Shown here: piece by piece, positions 25,028-34,020 of the stretch
How the letters are laid out: every line of letters starts with the position of its first letter
How positions within the stretch are numbered: the stretch's first letter is position 1
Source: UBA6522 sp965221035
GTDB lineage: Bacteria; Pseudomonadota; Gammaproteobacteria; Steroidobacterales; Rariloculaceae
Assembly: GCA_965221035.1 (NCBI GenBank)
Contig: OZ244860.1
Location: 1,736,001-1,800,000, forward strand
DNA length: 64,000 nt
Direction of reading: 5' to 3'
Made by a program: the position numbers and the translations under genes
The notes under the pieces: generated by a model
Databases searched by the model: none
What the model was told of the DNA's origin: nothing
The model's input: only the letters and a program-made list of their open reading frames with translations

Positions 25028-25465
25028 GCACCCATGGTACCGTGCGCGGGCGGTGTCGGAACCGTGACGTCACGAATCGACAATTCCTTGTCCAACAGTA
25101 CGGGTTTACCCTAATTCGGAGCCGTGCCGGCACGCTGCTAGAATCGGGCGTCCTGCGCCCGGATTTTCTGACCGATCCCAAAGCAGTTCGGTGCCGGTCG
25201 CAGTCTGACCTGGAATGACTGAAGGAGTAGATTTCCAGCCTCCGGGCAATATGTGAAGCGGGTCGAGGTGTCCACAACTACCGCAACCTGGCATGCTTCC
25301 GACACGGTGCACCCAACCGGCGCGCCGGCGCACTCGTCAACCGGGCCGAAACCGCTCCACCGCCACCCGTCCGGCAGTGACACCCTGAGCCATCTCGGCG
25401 CGTGTTCCGGCCGCCATCAGCCGCCGGACGACACTCCCACATTGTTCCCGCAAGGTGCTATTGCC
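25028..25465. other. Intergenic region, no gene recognised
   Basis: Divergent 438-nt gap between the glycosyltransferase and the FixJ-like regulator. Open frames here lack family similarity and Shine-Dalgarno support. An A/T-richer patch around 25080-25115 might hold promoters but no box pair met my threshold. The long gap upstream of the regulator leaves room for an untranslated leader. Confidence 0.4.
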
Positions 25466-26215
25466 ATGGAATACCTTCAAACCGTATTCGTGGTCGACGA
25501 CGACCGCACTATTCGCCATAGCCTGTGCCGCTTGCTGACCAACCTGGGCTACAGGCATCGAGCCTATCCGTGCGCCCCCGATTTTCTCGCCGACTACGAT
25601 CCGACCATCGGCGGCTGCCTCATTCTGGACATCCGCATGCCCAGAATGTCCGGCCTGGAATTGCAGGGACGCCTTCGGGACGAGGGCTGCCGGATCCCTA
25701 TCATCTTCATCACGGGCCACGGCAGCATCCACATGGCGGTTGAAGCGATGCGCCGCGGCGCGCTGGATTTCATGAGCAAGCCGCTTCGCGAGGACGAGTT
25801 GCTCAACCGCATCAACGAAGCGCTGCAGATCGACGCGGGCAACCGCCGCCTGCTGCGCCACCACCGCCTGATCGCCGACCGCATGGCCAAGCTGACCCGC
25901 CGGGAACGGCAGGTTTTCGACGGCGTGACCGACGGCAAGATGAACAAGGTCATCGCCCACGAACTTGGCCTCAGCCTGCGCACGGTCGAAGTGTATCGAG
26001 CCGGTGTGATGCGCAAGATCGGCGCCCAGTCGCTGGCACAGCTGGTCCGGGTGCGGGTCGACCACGATCGCACGCCGTTCAGGCCCGCGTCGCTATCCGG
26101 CCGCGCCCGGCCGGTGGCGGTTCAGCCCTGGCGCAGGATCGACGGCGCAACAAGCACTCGGAATCGAGCGCGCCTTGTCAACCGACGTAACGCGCCGAAA
26201 CCTGCGGGCGCCTGA
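25466..26215 (+). CDS. FixJ/NarL-type response regulator with C-terminal extension
   Basis: 249 residues from the ATG at 25466 (MEYLQTVFVVDDD). The receiver domain has Asp11-Asp12, the phospho-acceptor Asp55 in LILDIRMP, Thr83 in FITGHGS and Lys105 in SKPL. A LuxR-type helix-turn-helix follows (LTRRERQVFDGVTDGKMNKVIAHELGLSLRTVEVYRAGVMRKIG). About 55 further residues are rich in Arg and Pro with no recognised domain. No sensor kinase is encoded nearby, so it is an orphan in this window. The next gene on the strand, a barrel protein 160 nt away, may or may not be a target. Confidence 0.88.
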   Translation: MEYLQTVFVVDDDRTIRHSLCRLLTNLGYRHRAYPCAPDFLADYDPTIGGCLILDIRMPRMSGLELQGRLRDEGCRIPIIFITGHGSIHMAVEAMRRGALDFMSKPLREDELLNRINEALQIDAGNRRLLRHHRLIADRMAKLTRRERQVFDGVTDGKMNKVIAHELGLSLRTVEVYRAGVMRKIGAQSLAQLVRVRVDHDRTPFRPASLSGRARPVAVQPWRRIDGATSTRNRARLVNRRNAPKPAGA

Positions 26216-26375
26216 GCACCCCGGCGTTGCCGCGTTCCTCCACAAGGAAACCGCAATCTCCTTGAGTTGGATGCCGGCTATCCGCTTTCGGTATTCATGG
26301 TTTCAAGGTGAAGGGGTAGAATCGGATTCCTTGAACCCAACTGCGGTCGCACATCGACTCAAAGGAATCGCACCC

Positions 26376-27455
26376 ATGAACACCGTCTTGGCACCCCGCA
26401 TAGCAGTCCTGGCCGCCCTGACAGGCACCTGCCTCTCGACCCTGAAGCCGACCCTGGCCGAGGAGTTTTCCTGGGAGGTTGCCGGCAGCCTCCTGGAAAA
26501 CTCCAGCGCTCGAACCAGTGACGACAGCGCCGCGGCGATGGGCGTGACGTACTATTTTTCCCCCGTGGACGACGACTCGGCCCCCTACGACCTGGCGACG
26601 TTCCTCAATCCCAGAAGCCTCATTTCGATCGGCGCGACTCAGTCGACGCTCCGGGAACCCGCGGACAACGACGGCCCGTTTCTCGATTCGCCCGCCGAGA
26701 CAGGCATCGACAGTTCGTTTTACAGGGTGACCGGGCGTTATGTGTGGCCCTCAACCGGCTGGTATGCGGGGGTCGGAGCCAGTCGGGGCAACTACGAATT
26801 TATGCCGGCCGCCAGTGATCTGCAACAGGAGAACAGCAACAAAAGGACAAGCCTCTTCGCTGGCAAGTACTTCGGTTCGCGAACGCGCGTGGAGTTGGGC
26901 ATCGATTCCCTGTCGGCGAGCCAGGTAACAGTCTTACCGTTCACCCCCCCGTTCGGCGGCGCAATCGGTACGGTACGTTCTTTAAGCAGGACCGAGGGTG
27001 ATGGCGCAGCAATTACGATAAGCCATGTCGGGGGGCTGGACCGACTGCCCTTTGCCATTTCCGCGGGTGTTGGCTCGGAACGCGAGAAAACGCGGATTTC
27101 CGCACACATCGTGTCACCGCCCGACCTGATGGACATCTTCGAACCAGCGGAGGAAATCGTCGAAACCACCAGGGAAAACAGTTTCGGGGGATCTGTGGAA
27201 ATCTATCCGACTAGAGCGATGAGTGTGGGCGCGGAGTACACCAGCACCAGGAACGACGGGACGGTGGAGTCTGATTTCGTGAGTCTTCGGGCCAACTGGT
27301 TTTTTTTGCGCAACGTCTCCTTTGGGATAGCTGTTGGACGCTTGACCCGAGACGGCGGTGGCGGTTATATCTTTTACCCCGAAGACTCTGTGCCGCCGCT
27401 GCCAACCGCTTCTTCGACAGATTCCGTCCAGCTAAGCCTGCTGGGCCGGTTCTGA
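26376..27455 (+). CDS. Putative outer-membrane beta-barrel protein
   Basis: 359 residues from the ATG at 26376 with AAAGGAA about 9 nt upstream. There is a signal peptide (MNTVLAPRIAVLAALTGTCLSTLKPTLAEE) and alternating amphipathic strands such as SFYRVTGRYVWPSTGWYAGVGASRG, FGGSVEIYPTRAMSVGAEYTS and FVSLRANWFFLRNVSFGIAVGRL. The terminal SVQLSLLGRF ends in phenylalanine, the usual C-terminal signature recognised by the BAM complex. No specific porin family is recognised. It stands alone between the FixJ-like gene and the convergent HELGH protein. Confidence 0.7.
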   Translation: MNTVLAPRIAVLAALTGTCLSTLKPTLAEEFSWEVAGSLLENSSARTSDDSAAAMGVTYYFSPVDDDSAPYDLATFLNPRSLISIGATQSTLREPADNDGPFLDSPAETGIDSSFYRVTGRYVWPSTGWYAGVGASRGNYEFMPAASDLQQENSNKRTSLFAGKYFGSRTRVELGIDSLSASQVTVLPFTPPFGGAIGTVRSLSRTEGDGAAITISHVGGLDRLPFAISAGVGSEREKTRISAHIVSPPDLMDIFEPAEEIVETTRENSFGGSVEIYPTRAMSVGAEYTSTRNDGTVESDFVSLRANWFFLRNVSFGIAVGRLTRDGGGGYIFYPEDSVPPLPTASSTDSVQLSLLGRF

Positions 27456-27512
27456 TCCAACGCCGCAGGGAACTGAACATGACCGCAGCCGCCACGGGCA
27501 ACGTACGGACCG

Positions 27513-28148
27513 TCAAGTAATGTCAACCAGTCCGGCGCAGCCGTCCGGAAAGCCGTTCATTGCCAGAAGCCTGTTCCACAGGCGGGAGCGCTCCGGCGGG
27601 CCCTTCGAGCGCGCCCAGGCCCAGGCAGCCGCATAGTTGTCGCCCCACTTGGCCTCGCCCTCGACGCGTTCATCGGCGAAGTCCTCGCCCCAAACGTCCG
27701 TCCACACCCGGTCCAGAACCAGGTACAGGGTCATGTGCCCATCGATGCCGTCCAGGCGCTCCGCCAGCTGCCACAGGTGGCGGTGGCCCAACTCATGAAC
27801 CAGTGTGGATCGCTTGACGTCGGGCGCGTAGCTGGCGCGAAGCCGCATCGGATGGTCGGGCGAGCCGGAATGACTGACCGCATCGTCCACGATGGCCGTG
27901 AGGCTGGCTTCGGAAAATGGCAGGCAGGTCCGGTCTTCCAGTGCCGTCACAATGCGCCCTCCGTCCTCGTCCCAGATTTCCCGGTAGGCACGGGCGGCAT
28001 ACGGCAGCGCGGCGGTGGCGGGGATGAAGACCATCTCCGGCTGCGCCTGTGCCTGTGCCTGTGCCTGCGCCTGTGCCTGTGCACGGACCGCTGAAAGCAC
28101 CGCGATCACCGCGATGGCGAACACCCGCCCAACCCGGTTTGTCCGCAT
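27513..28148 (-). CDS. Exported HELGH-motif putative metalloprotein, family not recognised
   Basis: 211 residues with a signal peptide (MRTNRVGRVFAIAVIAVLSAVRA) running straight into seven Ala-Gln dipeptides (residues 23-36). Every AQA in this run fits the A-x-A rule for signal peptidase I. The mature part contains LVHELGHRHLWQL, an HExxH-type zinc site, and acidic candidates for a third ligand in WGEDFADERVEGEAKWGDNY. A periplasmic zinc peptidase is plausible, but no family is recognised and activity is inferred only from the motif. It is divergent from mutS (139-nt gap). Confidence 0.65.
   Translation of the reverse strand: MRTNRVGRVFAIAVIAVLSAVRAQAQAQAQAQAQAQPEMVFIPATAALPYAARAYREIWDEDGGRIVTALEDRTCLPFSEASLTAIVDDAVSHSGSPDHPMRLRASYAPDVKRSTLVHELGHRHLWQLAERLDGIDGHMTLYLVLDRVWTDVWGEDFADERVEGEAKWGDNYAAAWAWARSKGPPERSRLWNRLLAMNGFPDGCAGLVDIT
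28041..28082. repeat. Coding hexanucleotide repeat, (Ala-Gln)7
   Basis: Seven near-identical 6-nt units (consensus CCTGTG on the plus strand, one with CCTGCG) encode the Ala-Gln run at the signal-peptide cleavage region of the HELGH protein. Unit gain or loss would keep the reading frame. Confidence 0.9.
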
Positions 28149-28287
28149 GGAAATGCTTCCCGTCAGGAGACCGGTGTAAAATCCTCCGGCAGCCTGCCGG
28201 AACAGTCAAGCCCGGAGGGCGGCAGAAAACCGAACCACAAGCCGAAGCCGACCACCACGTCCGCTTCCCGCCGGACCCGCCAGGACG

Positions 28288-30867
28288 TTGAGCAAACCTC
28301 ATACGCCCATGATGCAGCAGTACCTGGGTATCAAGGCCCAGCATCCCGACGTGCTGCTCTTCTACCGCATGGGGGACTTTTACGAGCTTTTTTACGACGA
28401 CGCCCGCCGGGCCGCGGAGTTGATCGATATCGCCCTGACCAGCCGCGGACAGTCCGCCGGCGAAGCCATCCCCATGGCGGGAGTCCCGGTGCGCGCGGTG
28501 GACAACTACCTGGGCCGGCTCCTCCGTCTGGGCGAGTCGGTGGCCATCTGCGAACAGATCGGCGACCCGAAGGCGAGCAAGGGTCCGGTGGCCCGGGAAG
28601 TCGTTCGAATTGTCACTCCGGGAACTCTCACCGATGACGCCCTGCTGGAGTCGAAGCGGGCCTCGTACCTCGCGGCGCTCCACATGGAGAGTCACGGCGC
28701 CGCCGGGCTGGCCTGGCTCGACATGGCCAGCGGCCAGTTTGCCATCGCAGAGCTTGCGGACTGCGATGCGCTGCGCGGCGAACTGGAGCGGTTGAGGCCG
28801 GTGGAAATTCTTCTCGCCGAAGATGCCCGAAGGCCCCCGTGGCTGCAGGATTTCAATGGCCTGAAGGAACGGCCGCCCTGGAATTTCGACCCGGAGGCCG
28901 CGCAAAGGGCGCTGTGCGGACAGTTCGGCACCCGCGACCTGTCGGGATTCGATGCCACCGATGCGCCCTTGGCCGTGGGCGCGGCCGGATGCCTCCTGCA
29001 ATATGTCAGGGACACCCATCGAGCCGCGGCACCGCACATCCGGGGACTGGTCCGGGAACGGCATGAGGACGCGATCATCATGGACGCGGTCACGCGTCGC
29101 AATCTGGAGATCGAGGTGACCTCGGCGGCCAGGACCGAACGCTCCCTGGTCGGACTCATGGACCGTTGCGCCACGCCCATGGGCAGCCGGTTGCTCAGGC
29201 ACTGGATCAACCGTCCGATTCGCGATCGGTCCCGGCTACGGCAGCGTCAACAGGCCATCGAGGCGCTGATCCACGCGGGAGAGGCCTCCGAATTGCACAC
29301 CATGCTTCGGGACATGGGCGACATGGAGCGCATACTCACGCGGGTCGGGCTGCGGTCGGCCCGTCCTCGCGATCTGGTGCAGCTGCGGCACGCGCTGCGG
29401 GAACTTCCCGGCGTGGCCGCGTGCGTCGCACGCCTGGATTCACCGCGCCTGGATGCGCTCGTCGAGGCCTGCGGCGACCATGGCGTGCAGCTCGAGCTTC
29501 TCGACAGCGCCATCACCACCGAACCGCCCGTCACCTTGAAGGACGGCGGCGTGATCGCAAGCGGATTCGATGCCGGACTGGATGAATTGCGCACCATCAG
29601 CGAGGATGCCAGCCAGTTCCTCGACGACTTCGAGAAACGTGAACGGGCGCGCACCGGGCTCCCCACCCTCCGCGTGGGCTACAACCGGGTCCACGGCTAT
29701 TACATCGAGATCAGCAAGGCGCAGGCCGCAAAAGCACCCGACGACTACGTCCGGCGCCAGACTCTGAAGGGAAACGAGCGTTTCATCGCCCCCGAACTGA
29801 AGCGCTTCGAGGACCGGATCCTGAGCGCCAGGGAACGCGCCCTGAACCATGAGCGCTCCCTCTACGAAGGTGTCCTGGAGACGCTCAACGAAGATCTGCG
29901 GACGCTTCGGCAGACCGCGCAATGCGTTGCCGAGATCGACGTTCTGGGCAACCTGGCGGCTCGGGCAGTGGCGATGAACCTGAGCAAGCCGGAGCTGACG
30001 GACGCGGCCGGGCTGCGCTACCGCTCCGGACGGCACCTGGCGGTGGAAGCGGCCAGCGCCGATCCCTTCATCCCCAACGATCTCGCGCTCGACGATAAGC
30101 GGCGGATGTTGATCATCACCGGTCCCAACATGGGAGGCAAGTCAACCTACATGCGCCAGACGGCGCTCATCGCCATTCTTGCCCACACGGGCAGTTTCGT
30201 ACCGGCCACCGAGGCACGGATCGGTCCCATCGACCGGATTTTCACCCGCGTCGGCGCCTCGGACGACCTTTCCGGGGGGCGCTCCACATTCATGGTGGAA
30301 ATGACCGAGACGGCCAACATTCTCAACAACGCCACCGATTCGAGCCTGGTCCTGATGGATGAAGTGGGCCGTGGAACCAGCACGTTCGACGGCCTGTCGC
30401 TGGCATGGGCGGCGGCCCGGCATATTTCTCGGGAGTCCCGAGCGTTCACACTGTTCGCCACACACTACTTCGAGCTGACCAGCCTCCCGGAACAGTTGCC
30501 GGCATGCGCCAATGTTCACCTGGAGGCCGCCGAACACGGCGACGACCTGATTTTTCTCCACAGCGTGAAGGACGGCCCGGCCAATCAGAGCTACGGCCTG
30601 CAGGTGGCGCGCCTGGCCGGCGTCCCGGCGAGGGTCGTGGCCGACGCGCGGCATTACCTGGCGGCGCTGGAAGCTCGCGGACATCGTGCCGACAAGGATC
30701 ATCCGCAAGTGGATCTTCCGCTGCGCGGCCCAGAACCTCCTGCGGCACCCGTGGAAGAGGATCCCGTTCGCCTCAGGCTCCGGGAAGTGGACCCGGACTC
30801 GCTGACCCCGCGGCAGGCGCTTGAACTGCTGTACGAACTGGCAGCGGCGGATCGGGAACGCACTTGA
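28288..30867 (+). CDS. mutS: DNA mismatch repair protein MutS
   Basis: Recognises base mismatches and small loops, then recruits MutL. 859 residues. Domain I has the mismatch-wedge FYRMGDFYELFYDDA; the core lever and clamp domains follow, with Walker A GPNMGGKSTYMRQ, signature STFMVEMTETANIL, Walker B SLVLMDEVGRGTSTFDG and the ATHYFELT histidine. The TTG at 28288 (MSKPHTPMMQQY) is preferred because the HTPMMQQY segment is conserved; an ATG seven codons later is the alternative. The C-terminal tetramerisation-like tail LTPRQALELLYELAAADRE is present. Confidence 0.98.
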   Translation: MSKPHTPMMQQYLGIKAQHPDVLLFYRMGDFYELFYDDARRAAELIDIALTSRGQSAGEAIPMAGVPVRAVDNYLGRLLRLGESVAICEQIGDPKASKGPVAREVVRIVTPGTLTDDALLESKRASYLAALHMESHGAAGLAWLDMASGQFAIAELADCDALRGELERLRPVEILLAEDARRPPWLQDFNGLKERPPWNFDPEAAQRALCGQFGTRDLSGFDATDAPLAVGAAGCLLQYVRDTHRAAAPHIRGLVRERHEDAIIMDAVTRRNLEIEVTSAARTERSLVGLMDRCATPMGSRLLRHWINRPIRDRSRLRQRQQAIEALIHAGEASELHTMLRDMGDMERILTRVGLRSARPRDLVQLRHALRELPGVAACVARLDSPRLDALVEACGDHGVQLELLDSAITTEPPVTLKDGGVIASGFDAGLDELRTISEDASQFLDDFEKRERARTGLPTLRVGYNRVHGYYIEISKAQAAKAPDDYVRRQTLKGNERFIAPELKRFEDRILSARERALNHERSLYEGVLETLNEDLRTLRQTAQCVAEIDVLGNLAARAVAMNLSKPELTDAAGLRYRSGRHLAVEAASADPFIPNDLALDDKRRMLIITGPNMGGKSTYMRQTALIAILAHTGSFVPATEARIGPIDRIFTRVGASDDLSGGRSTFMVEMTETANILNNATDSSLVLMDEVGRGTSTFDGLSLAWAAARHISRESRAFTLFATHYFELTSLPEQLPACANVHLEAAEHGDDLIFLHSVKDGPANQSYGLQVARLAGVPARVVADARHYLAALEARGHRADKDHPQVDLPLRGPEPPAAPVEEDPVRLRLREVDPDSLTPRQALELLYELAAADRERT

Positions 30868-30988
30868 TACTCATGTAACCAGGGAGCGGCCCCCAGCCGG
30901 ATAGCGTTGCCACGCGTCCGACCCGGATCCAGGTCAAACCTCTCCTGTCGCCTCGGAGCGCGCGGGGGGCGCCCGATGCCGGGCGCAG

Positions 30989-31504
30989 TCAGAGACGACC
31001 GCGATCGGTGGGTCGCAACCGCTCCAATGCCTCGCGGTTGGTCCATGAAGAGACGTTGCGGATGGCCTCCTCCAGGCGCATCCAGCGATAGGAAACATGT
31101 TCTTCGGTGTTGAGGGTGACCATACGGGTCTCCGGCAGTTGCAGGTAAAACCGGTGTTCGAGGTTCTCGGTAACACCAGGCGCGTACCGATGGCGCCAGG
31201 CCGGAAGGATCGGGAAACACCGGGTGACGTTCGTCTGCACCAGTGCGGGTGTCCTGCGGATGCGCGCACCGGCCTTCCGGGGGCTCCGCTTGCCGCCGGA
31301 GTCGGGCCCCGACGCCGCACAGTCCAGTCCTGTCTCCTCGCGCACCTCGCGAACCGCGGCCTGAACCGGCGTCTCGTTCCAGCGCAGCGTGCCGGTTACC
31401 GACTGCCGGAACCCTTGCGGGATGACCCGCTCGAGCACCAGGATTTCCAGGTTGGGCGTATGCACGACCACCAGTACGGACTCGGGGCGTCGAAATTCGG
31501 TCAC
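30989..31504 (-). CDS. nudB: Dihydroneopterin triphosphate pyrophosphatase NudB (Nudix)
   Basis: Removes pyrophosphate from dihydroneopterin triphosphate in folate synthesis; general Nudix activity is certain, substrate inferred. The sequence RPESVLVVVHTPN, LVLERVIPQGFRQSVTGTLRWNE followed by the Nudix box AAVREVREETGL matches NudB, as does TEEHVSYRWMRLEEAI near the end. The box begins GTLRWNE where most have G-x5-E. About 35 extra residues (basic, GPDSGGKRSPRKAGARIRR) follow the box. It lies directly after aspS, the classic aspS-nudB order. Start uncertain: GTG at 31504 by alignment, ATG at 31546 also open. Confidence 0.85.
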   Translation of the reverse strand: MTEFRRPESVLVVVHTPNLEILVLERVIPQGFRQSVTGTLRWNETPVQAAVREVREETGLDCAASGPDSGGKRSPRKAGARIRRTPALVQTNVTRCFPILPAWRHRYAPGVTENLEHRFYLQLPETRMVTLNTEEHVSYRWMRLEEAIRNVSSWTNREALERLRPTDRGRL

Positions 31505-31585
31505 CGCAAGACACCGGACAGTGGCCCTGTCCCCGCTCCCATGCACCGGCGGCCGATTGCCATGGACGCCGTTCCAGCCGCCCCG

Positions 31586-33343
31586 CTACCGCTTTGAACG
31601 AAGCCGTATACCAGCTTCCCTGAGCTGGGCGGCGCTCGCGGGGCTGGGCGCGCCGGTGAGCGGATCGCTCGCCGTCTGGGTCTTCGGAAAGGCGATGACG
31701 TCACGGATGCTCTCGGCGCCGGCCATCAGCATCACCAGGCGATCCAGCCCGAAGGCGATACCGCCATGAGGCGGGCAACCATAGTCCATGGCCGTCAACA
31801 GGAAACCGAATTTCTCGTCGGCTTCCTCCCTGCCGATTCCGAGCAATTCGAACACCGCCGATTGCATCTCCGGTCGGTGGATGCGGATCGAGCCCCCGCC
31901 AATCTCGGTGCCGTTGAGCACCATGTCGTAAGCGCGGGAGAGGGTGTTGCCTGGGTCCGCCAGCAACGTGGCCGGATCGTCGGTACGCGGTGCCGTGAAC
32001 GGATGATGAGACGGTGTCCAGCCGCCCTCGCCGTCCTCCTCGAAGAGCGGAAAGTCCACCACCCAAAGCGGTGCCCAGCCGGCGCCGACCAGTCCCCTGT
32101 CCTCGCCAAGCTGCCGGCGAACCGCACTCAGTGAATCGTTGACCACCCGCGCCTTGCCGGCGCCGAAAAAGACGATGTCGCCGCTCTCGGCGCCGGCGCG
32201 GTCCAGCACGGCCCCCACCGCCCCGTCGGGGAGAAACTTCAGGATGGGCGACTGCAACCGGCCTGCCGCGCGGTCCAGGACCTTGATCCAGGCCAGGCCC
32301 CTGGCGCCGTGCCGACCGGCGAGATCCGCGTAGCCGTCGATGGCGCCCCGGCTCAGGTCCGCCCCGCCGGGCAGCCTGAGCACGGCGACACGGCTCCCCG
32401 GGTCGGCGGCGGGATCGGCAAAGACCCTGAATTCGACTCCCCGCACCAGGTCGCCCACCTCGGTCATCTCCAGTGGGTTGCGCAGGTCCGGTGCATCGGT
32501 ACCGTAGCGCTCCATCGCCTCCCGATGGGTGATCCGCGGCAGTGGATTCGGCAGATCGACATCCAGCACGGTCTTGAACGAATGCCGGACCATGTCCTCC
32601 ATCACCGAGATGATCGCCTCCTCCTCCATGAACGAGGTCTCGATGTCCACCTGGGTAAACTCCGGCTGACGGTCCGCGCGCAGGTCTTCGTCACGGAAAC
32701 ACCTGACAATCTGGTAGTAACGGTCGAAGCCCGACATCATCAGCAACTGCTTCAATATCTGCGGCGACTGGGGAAGGGCGAAGAAGCGGCCCGGGTGGGT
32801 ACGGCTTGGCACCAGATAGTCACGCGCGCCTTCCGGCGTCGTCTTGCTGAGAATCGGCGTTTCCAGTTCGAGGAATCCGTTGTCGTCGAGGAATCCCCGA
32901 ATCGAGCGGGCCACGGCATGGCGCAGTCGCAGGTTACGCTGCATCTCCGCCCGCCGGAGGTCCAGGTAGCGGTAGCGAAGCCGCAATTCCTCGCCGGCAT
33001 GTTCCTCGTGATGAAACGGCGGTGTCTTCGACCGGTTGAGGACGGTGAGCCCGGTGGCCTCGATCTCCACTTCGCCGGTGGCCATGTCCGGGTTGACCGT
33101 GCCCTCGGGACGTTCCCGCACGCGCCCGCGCACCGCAAGCACATACTCTCCGCGAATCCGTTCGGCCTCGGCAAACGTGTCCGCATCGCAGGGGTCGAAA
33201 ACCACCTGCAGCAACCCTTCCCTGTCCCGCAGGTCGACGAAAATGACGCCGCCGTGGTCGCGCCGCCGGTGTACCCAGCCGGCCACGGCAATCTCCTCGC
33301 CGATGTGGGAACGGTCCACCTGACCGCAGTAGTGGGTGCGCAT
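31586..33343 (-). CDS. aspS: Aspartyl-tRNA synthetase
   Basis: Charges tRNA-Asp (bacterial type with a GAD insertion). 585 residues from the ATG at 33343 (MRTHYCGQVDRSHIGEEI), which has AGAAGGA about 9 nt upstream; an alternative ATG at 33352 overlaps the DUF502 stop. N-terminal OB-fold anticodon domain (VAGWVHRRRDHGGVIFVDLRD), class II motif 2 CFRDEDLRADRQPEFTQVD, the GAD insertion, and motif 3 GIAFGLDRLVMLM are all present. Whether it is discriminating or not for tRNA-Asn is undetermined. Confidence 0.98.
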   Translation of the reverse strand: MRTHYCGQVDRSHIGEEIAVAGWVHRRRDHGGVIFVDLRDREGLLQVVFDPCDADTFAEAERIRGEYVLAVRGRVRERPEGTVNPDMATGEVEIEATGLTVLNRSKTPPFHHEEHAGEELRLRYRYLDLRRAEMQRNLRLRHAVARSIRGFLDDNGFLELETPILSKTTPEGARDYLVPSRTHPGRFFALPQSPQILKQLLMMSGFDRYYQIVRCFRDEDLRADRQPEFTQVDIETSFMEEEAIISVMEDMVRHSFKTVLDVDLPNPLPRITHREAMERYGTDAPDLRNPLEMTEVGDLVRGVEFRVFADPAADPGSRVAVLRLPGGADLSRGAIDGYADLAGRHGARGLAWIKVLDRAAGRLQSPILKFLPDGAVGAVLDRAGAESGDIVFFGAGKARVVNDSLSAVRRQLGEDRGLVGAGWAPLWVVDFPLFEEDGEGGWTPSHHPFTAPRTDDPATLLADPGNTLSRAYDMVLNGTEIGGGSIRIHRPEMQSAVFELLGIGREEADEKFGFLLTAMDYGCPPHGGIAFGLDRLVMLMAGAESIRDVIAFPKTQTASDPLTGAPSPASAAQLREAGIRLRSKR

Positions 33344-33348
33344 GGGTC

Positions 33349-33996
33349 TCATCCTTCTGTCAATGCACGGCCGGGATGAACCGGGTGCCACTCCGGCACC
33401 ACAACCCCCAGGGAAATGATCATCTTCAACGCCTCTTCCACCGTCATGTCCAGCTCCACCAGATCCTCCGCCGGGACAAACAACATGAACCCGGACGTCG
33501 GGTTTGGCGTGGTCGGAAGAAACACCGCGATCATCTCTCGACCGGTTCGGGCCTCCGCCTCCGGCGGATGTTCCGAGGTCTGGAAACACAGGCTGTAGAG
33601 GTCCTTGCGCGGGTACTCGATGAGCAGGACCTTCTTGAACGACTCGCTCGAATCGCTCAGCACCAGTTCGGCAAACCGCTTGACGGCTCCATAGACTGTG
33701 CGTACGAGCGGAATCTGCGCCACGAGGGATTCGTAGGACCTGACCATCCGGCGTCCGATCAGGTTGGCAACCAGGATGCCGGTCACAAATACCACCGCCA
33801 GAGCAAGGACCGCGCCGAGACCCGGCACCCGGAATCCAAGCAGCTCCTCGGGACGATACGGCGGCGGAATCAGGAACAGCGCCCTGTCCATGAAGTCAAT
33901 CAGAAACGTGACGACAAGGATGGTTGCCCCGACCGGCAACCAGACCAGGAGTCCCGCGACAATGTAGCGGCGTATGCGGCGAAGCAACACGTCCAC
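33349..33996 (-). CDS. DUF502 family inner-membrane protein
   Basis: 215 residues starting with GTG at 33996. Two predicted membrane helices (YIVAGLLVWLPVGATILVVTFLI and GLGAVLALAVVFVTGILVANLIG) are followed by a conserved soluble domain with IPLVRTVYGAVKRFAE, VLLIEYPRKDLYSLCFQT and VFLPTTPNPTSGFMLFVP, the DUF502 hallmark. Function is unknown in general. The fmdB-DUF502-aspS order is conserved in many gammaproteobacteria; here DUF502 is tightly spaced with aspS. Confidence 0.9.
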   Translation of the reverse strand: MDVLLRRIRRYIVAGLLVWLPVGATILVVTFLIDFMDRALFLIPPPYRPEELLGFRVPGLGAVLALAVVFVTGILVANLIGRRMVRSYESLVAQIPLVRTVYGAVKRFAELVLSDSSESFKKVLLIEYPRKDLYSLCFQTSEHPPEAEARTGREMIAVFLPTTPNPTSGFMLFVPAEDLVELDMTVEEALKMIISLGVVVPEWHPVHPGRALTEG

Positions 33997-34020
33997 GCCC
34001 CAGGGCGTCCGCCCGCCGAC

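Noticed and set aside
28041..28082. Phase-variation switch by repeat slippage
   Set aside because: Unit length is six, so gain or loss keeps the frame and cannot switch the gene off.
27793..29202. 469-codon minus-strand open frame opposite mutS
   Set aside because: It runs antisense through conserved mutS sequence and only joins the out-of-frame part of the HELGH gene.
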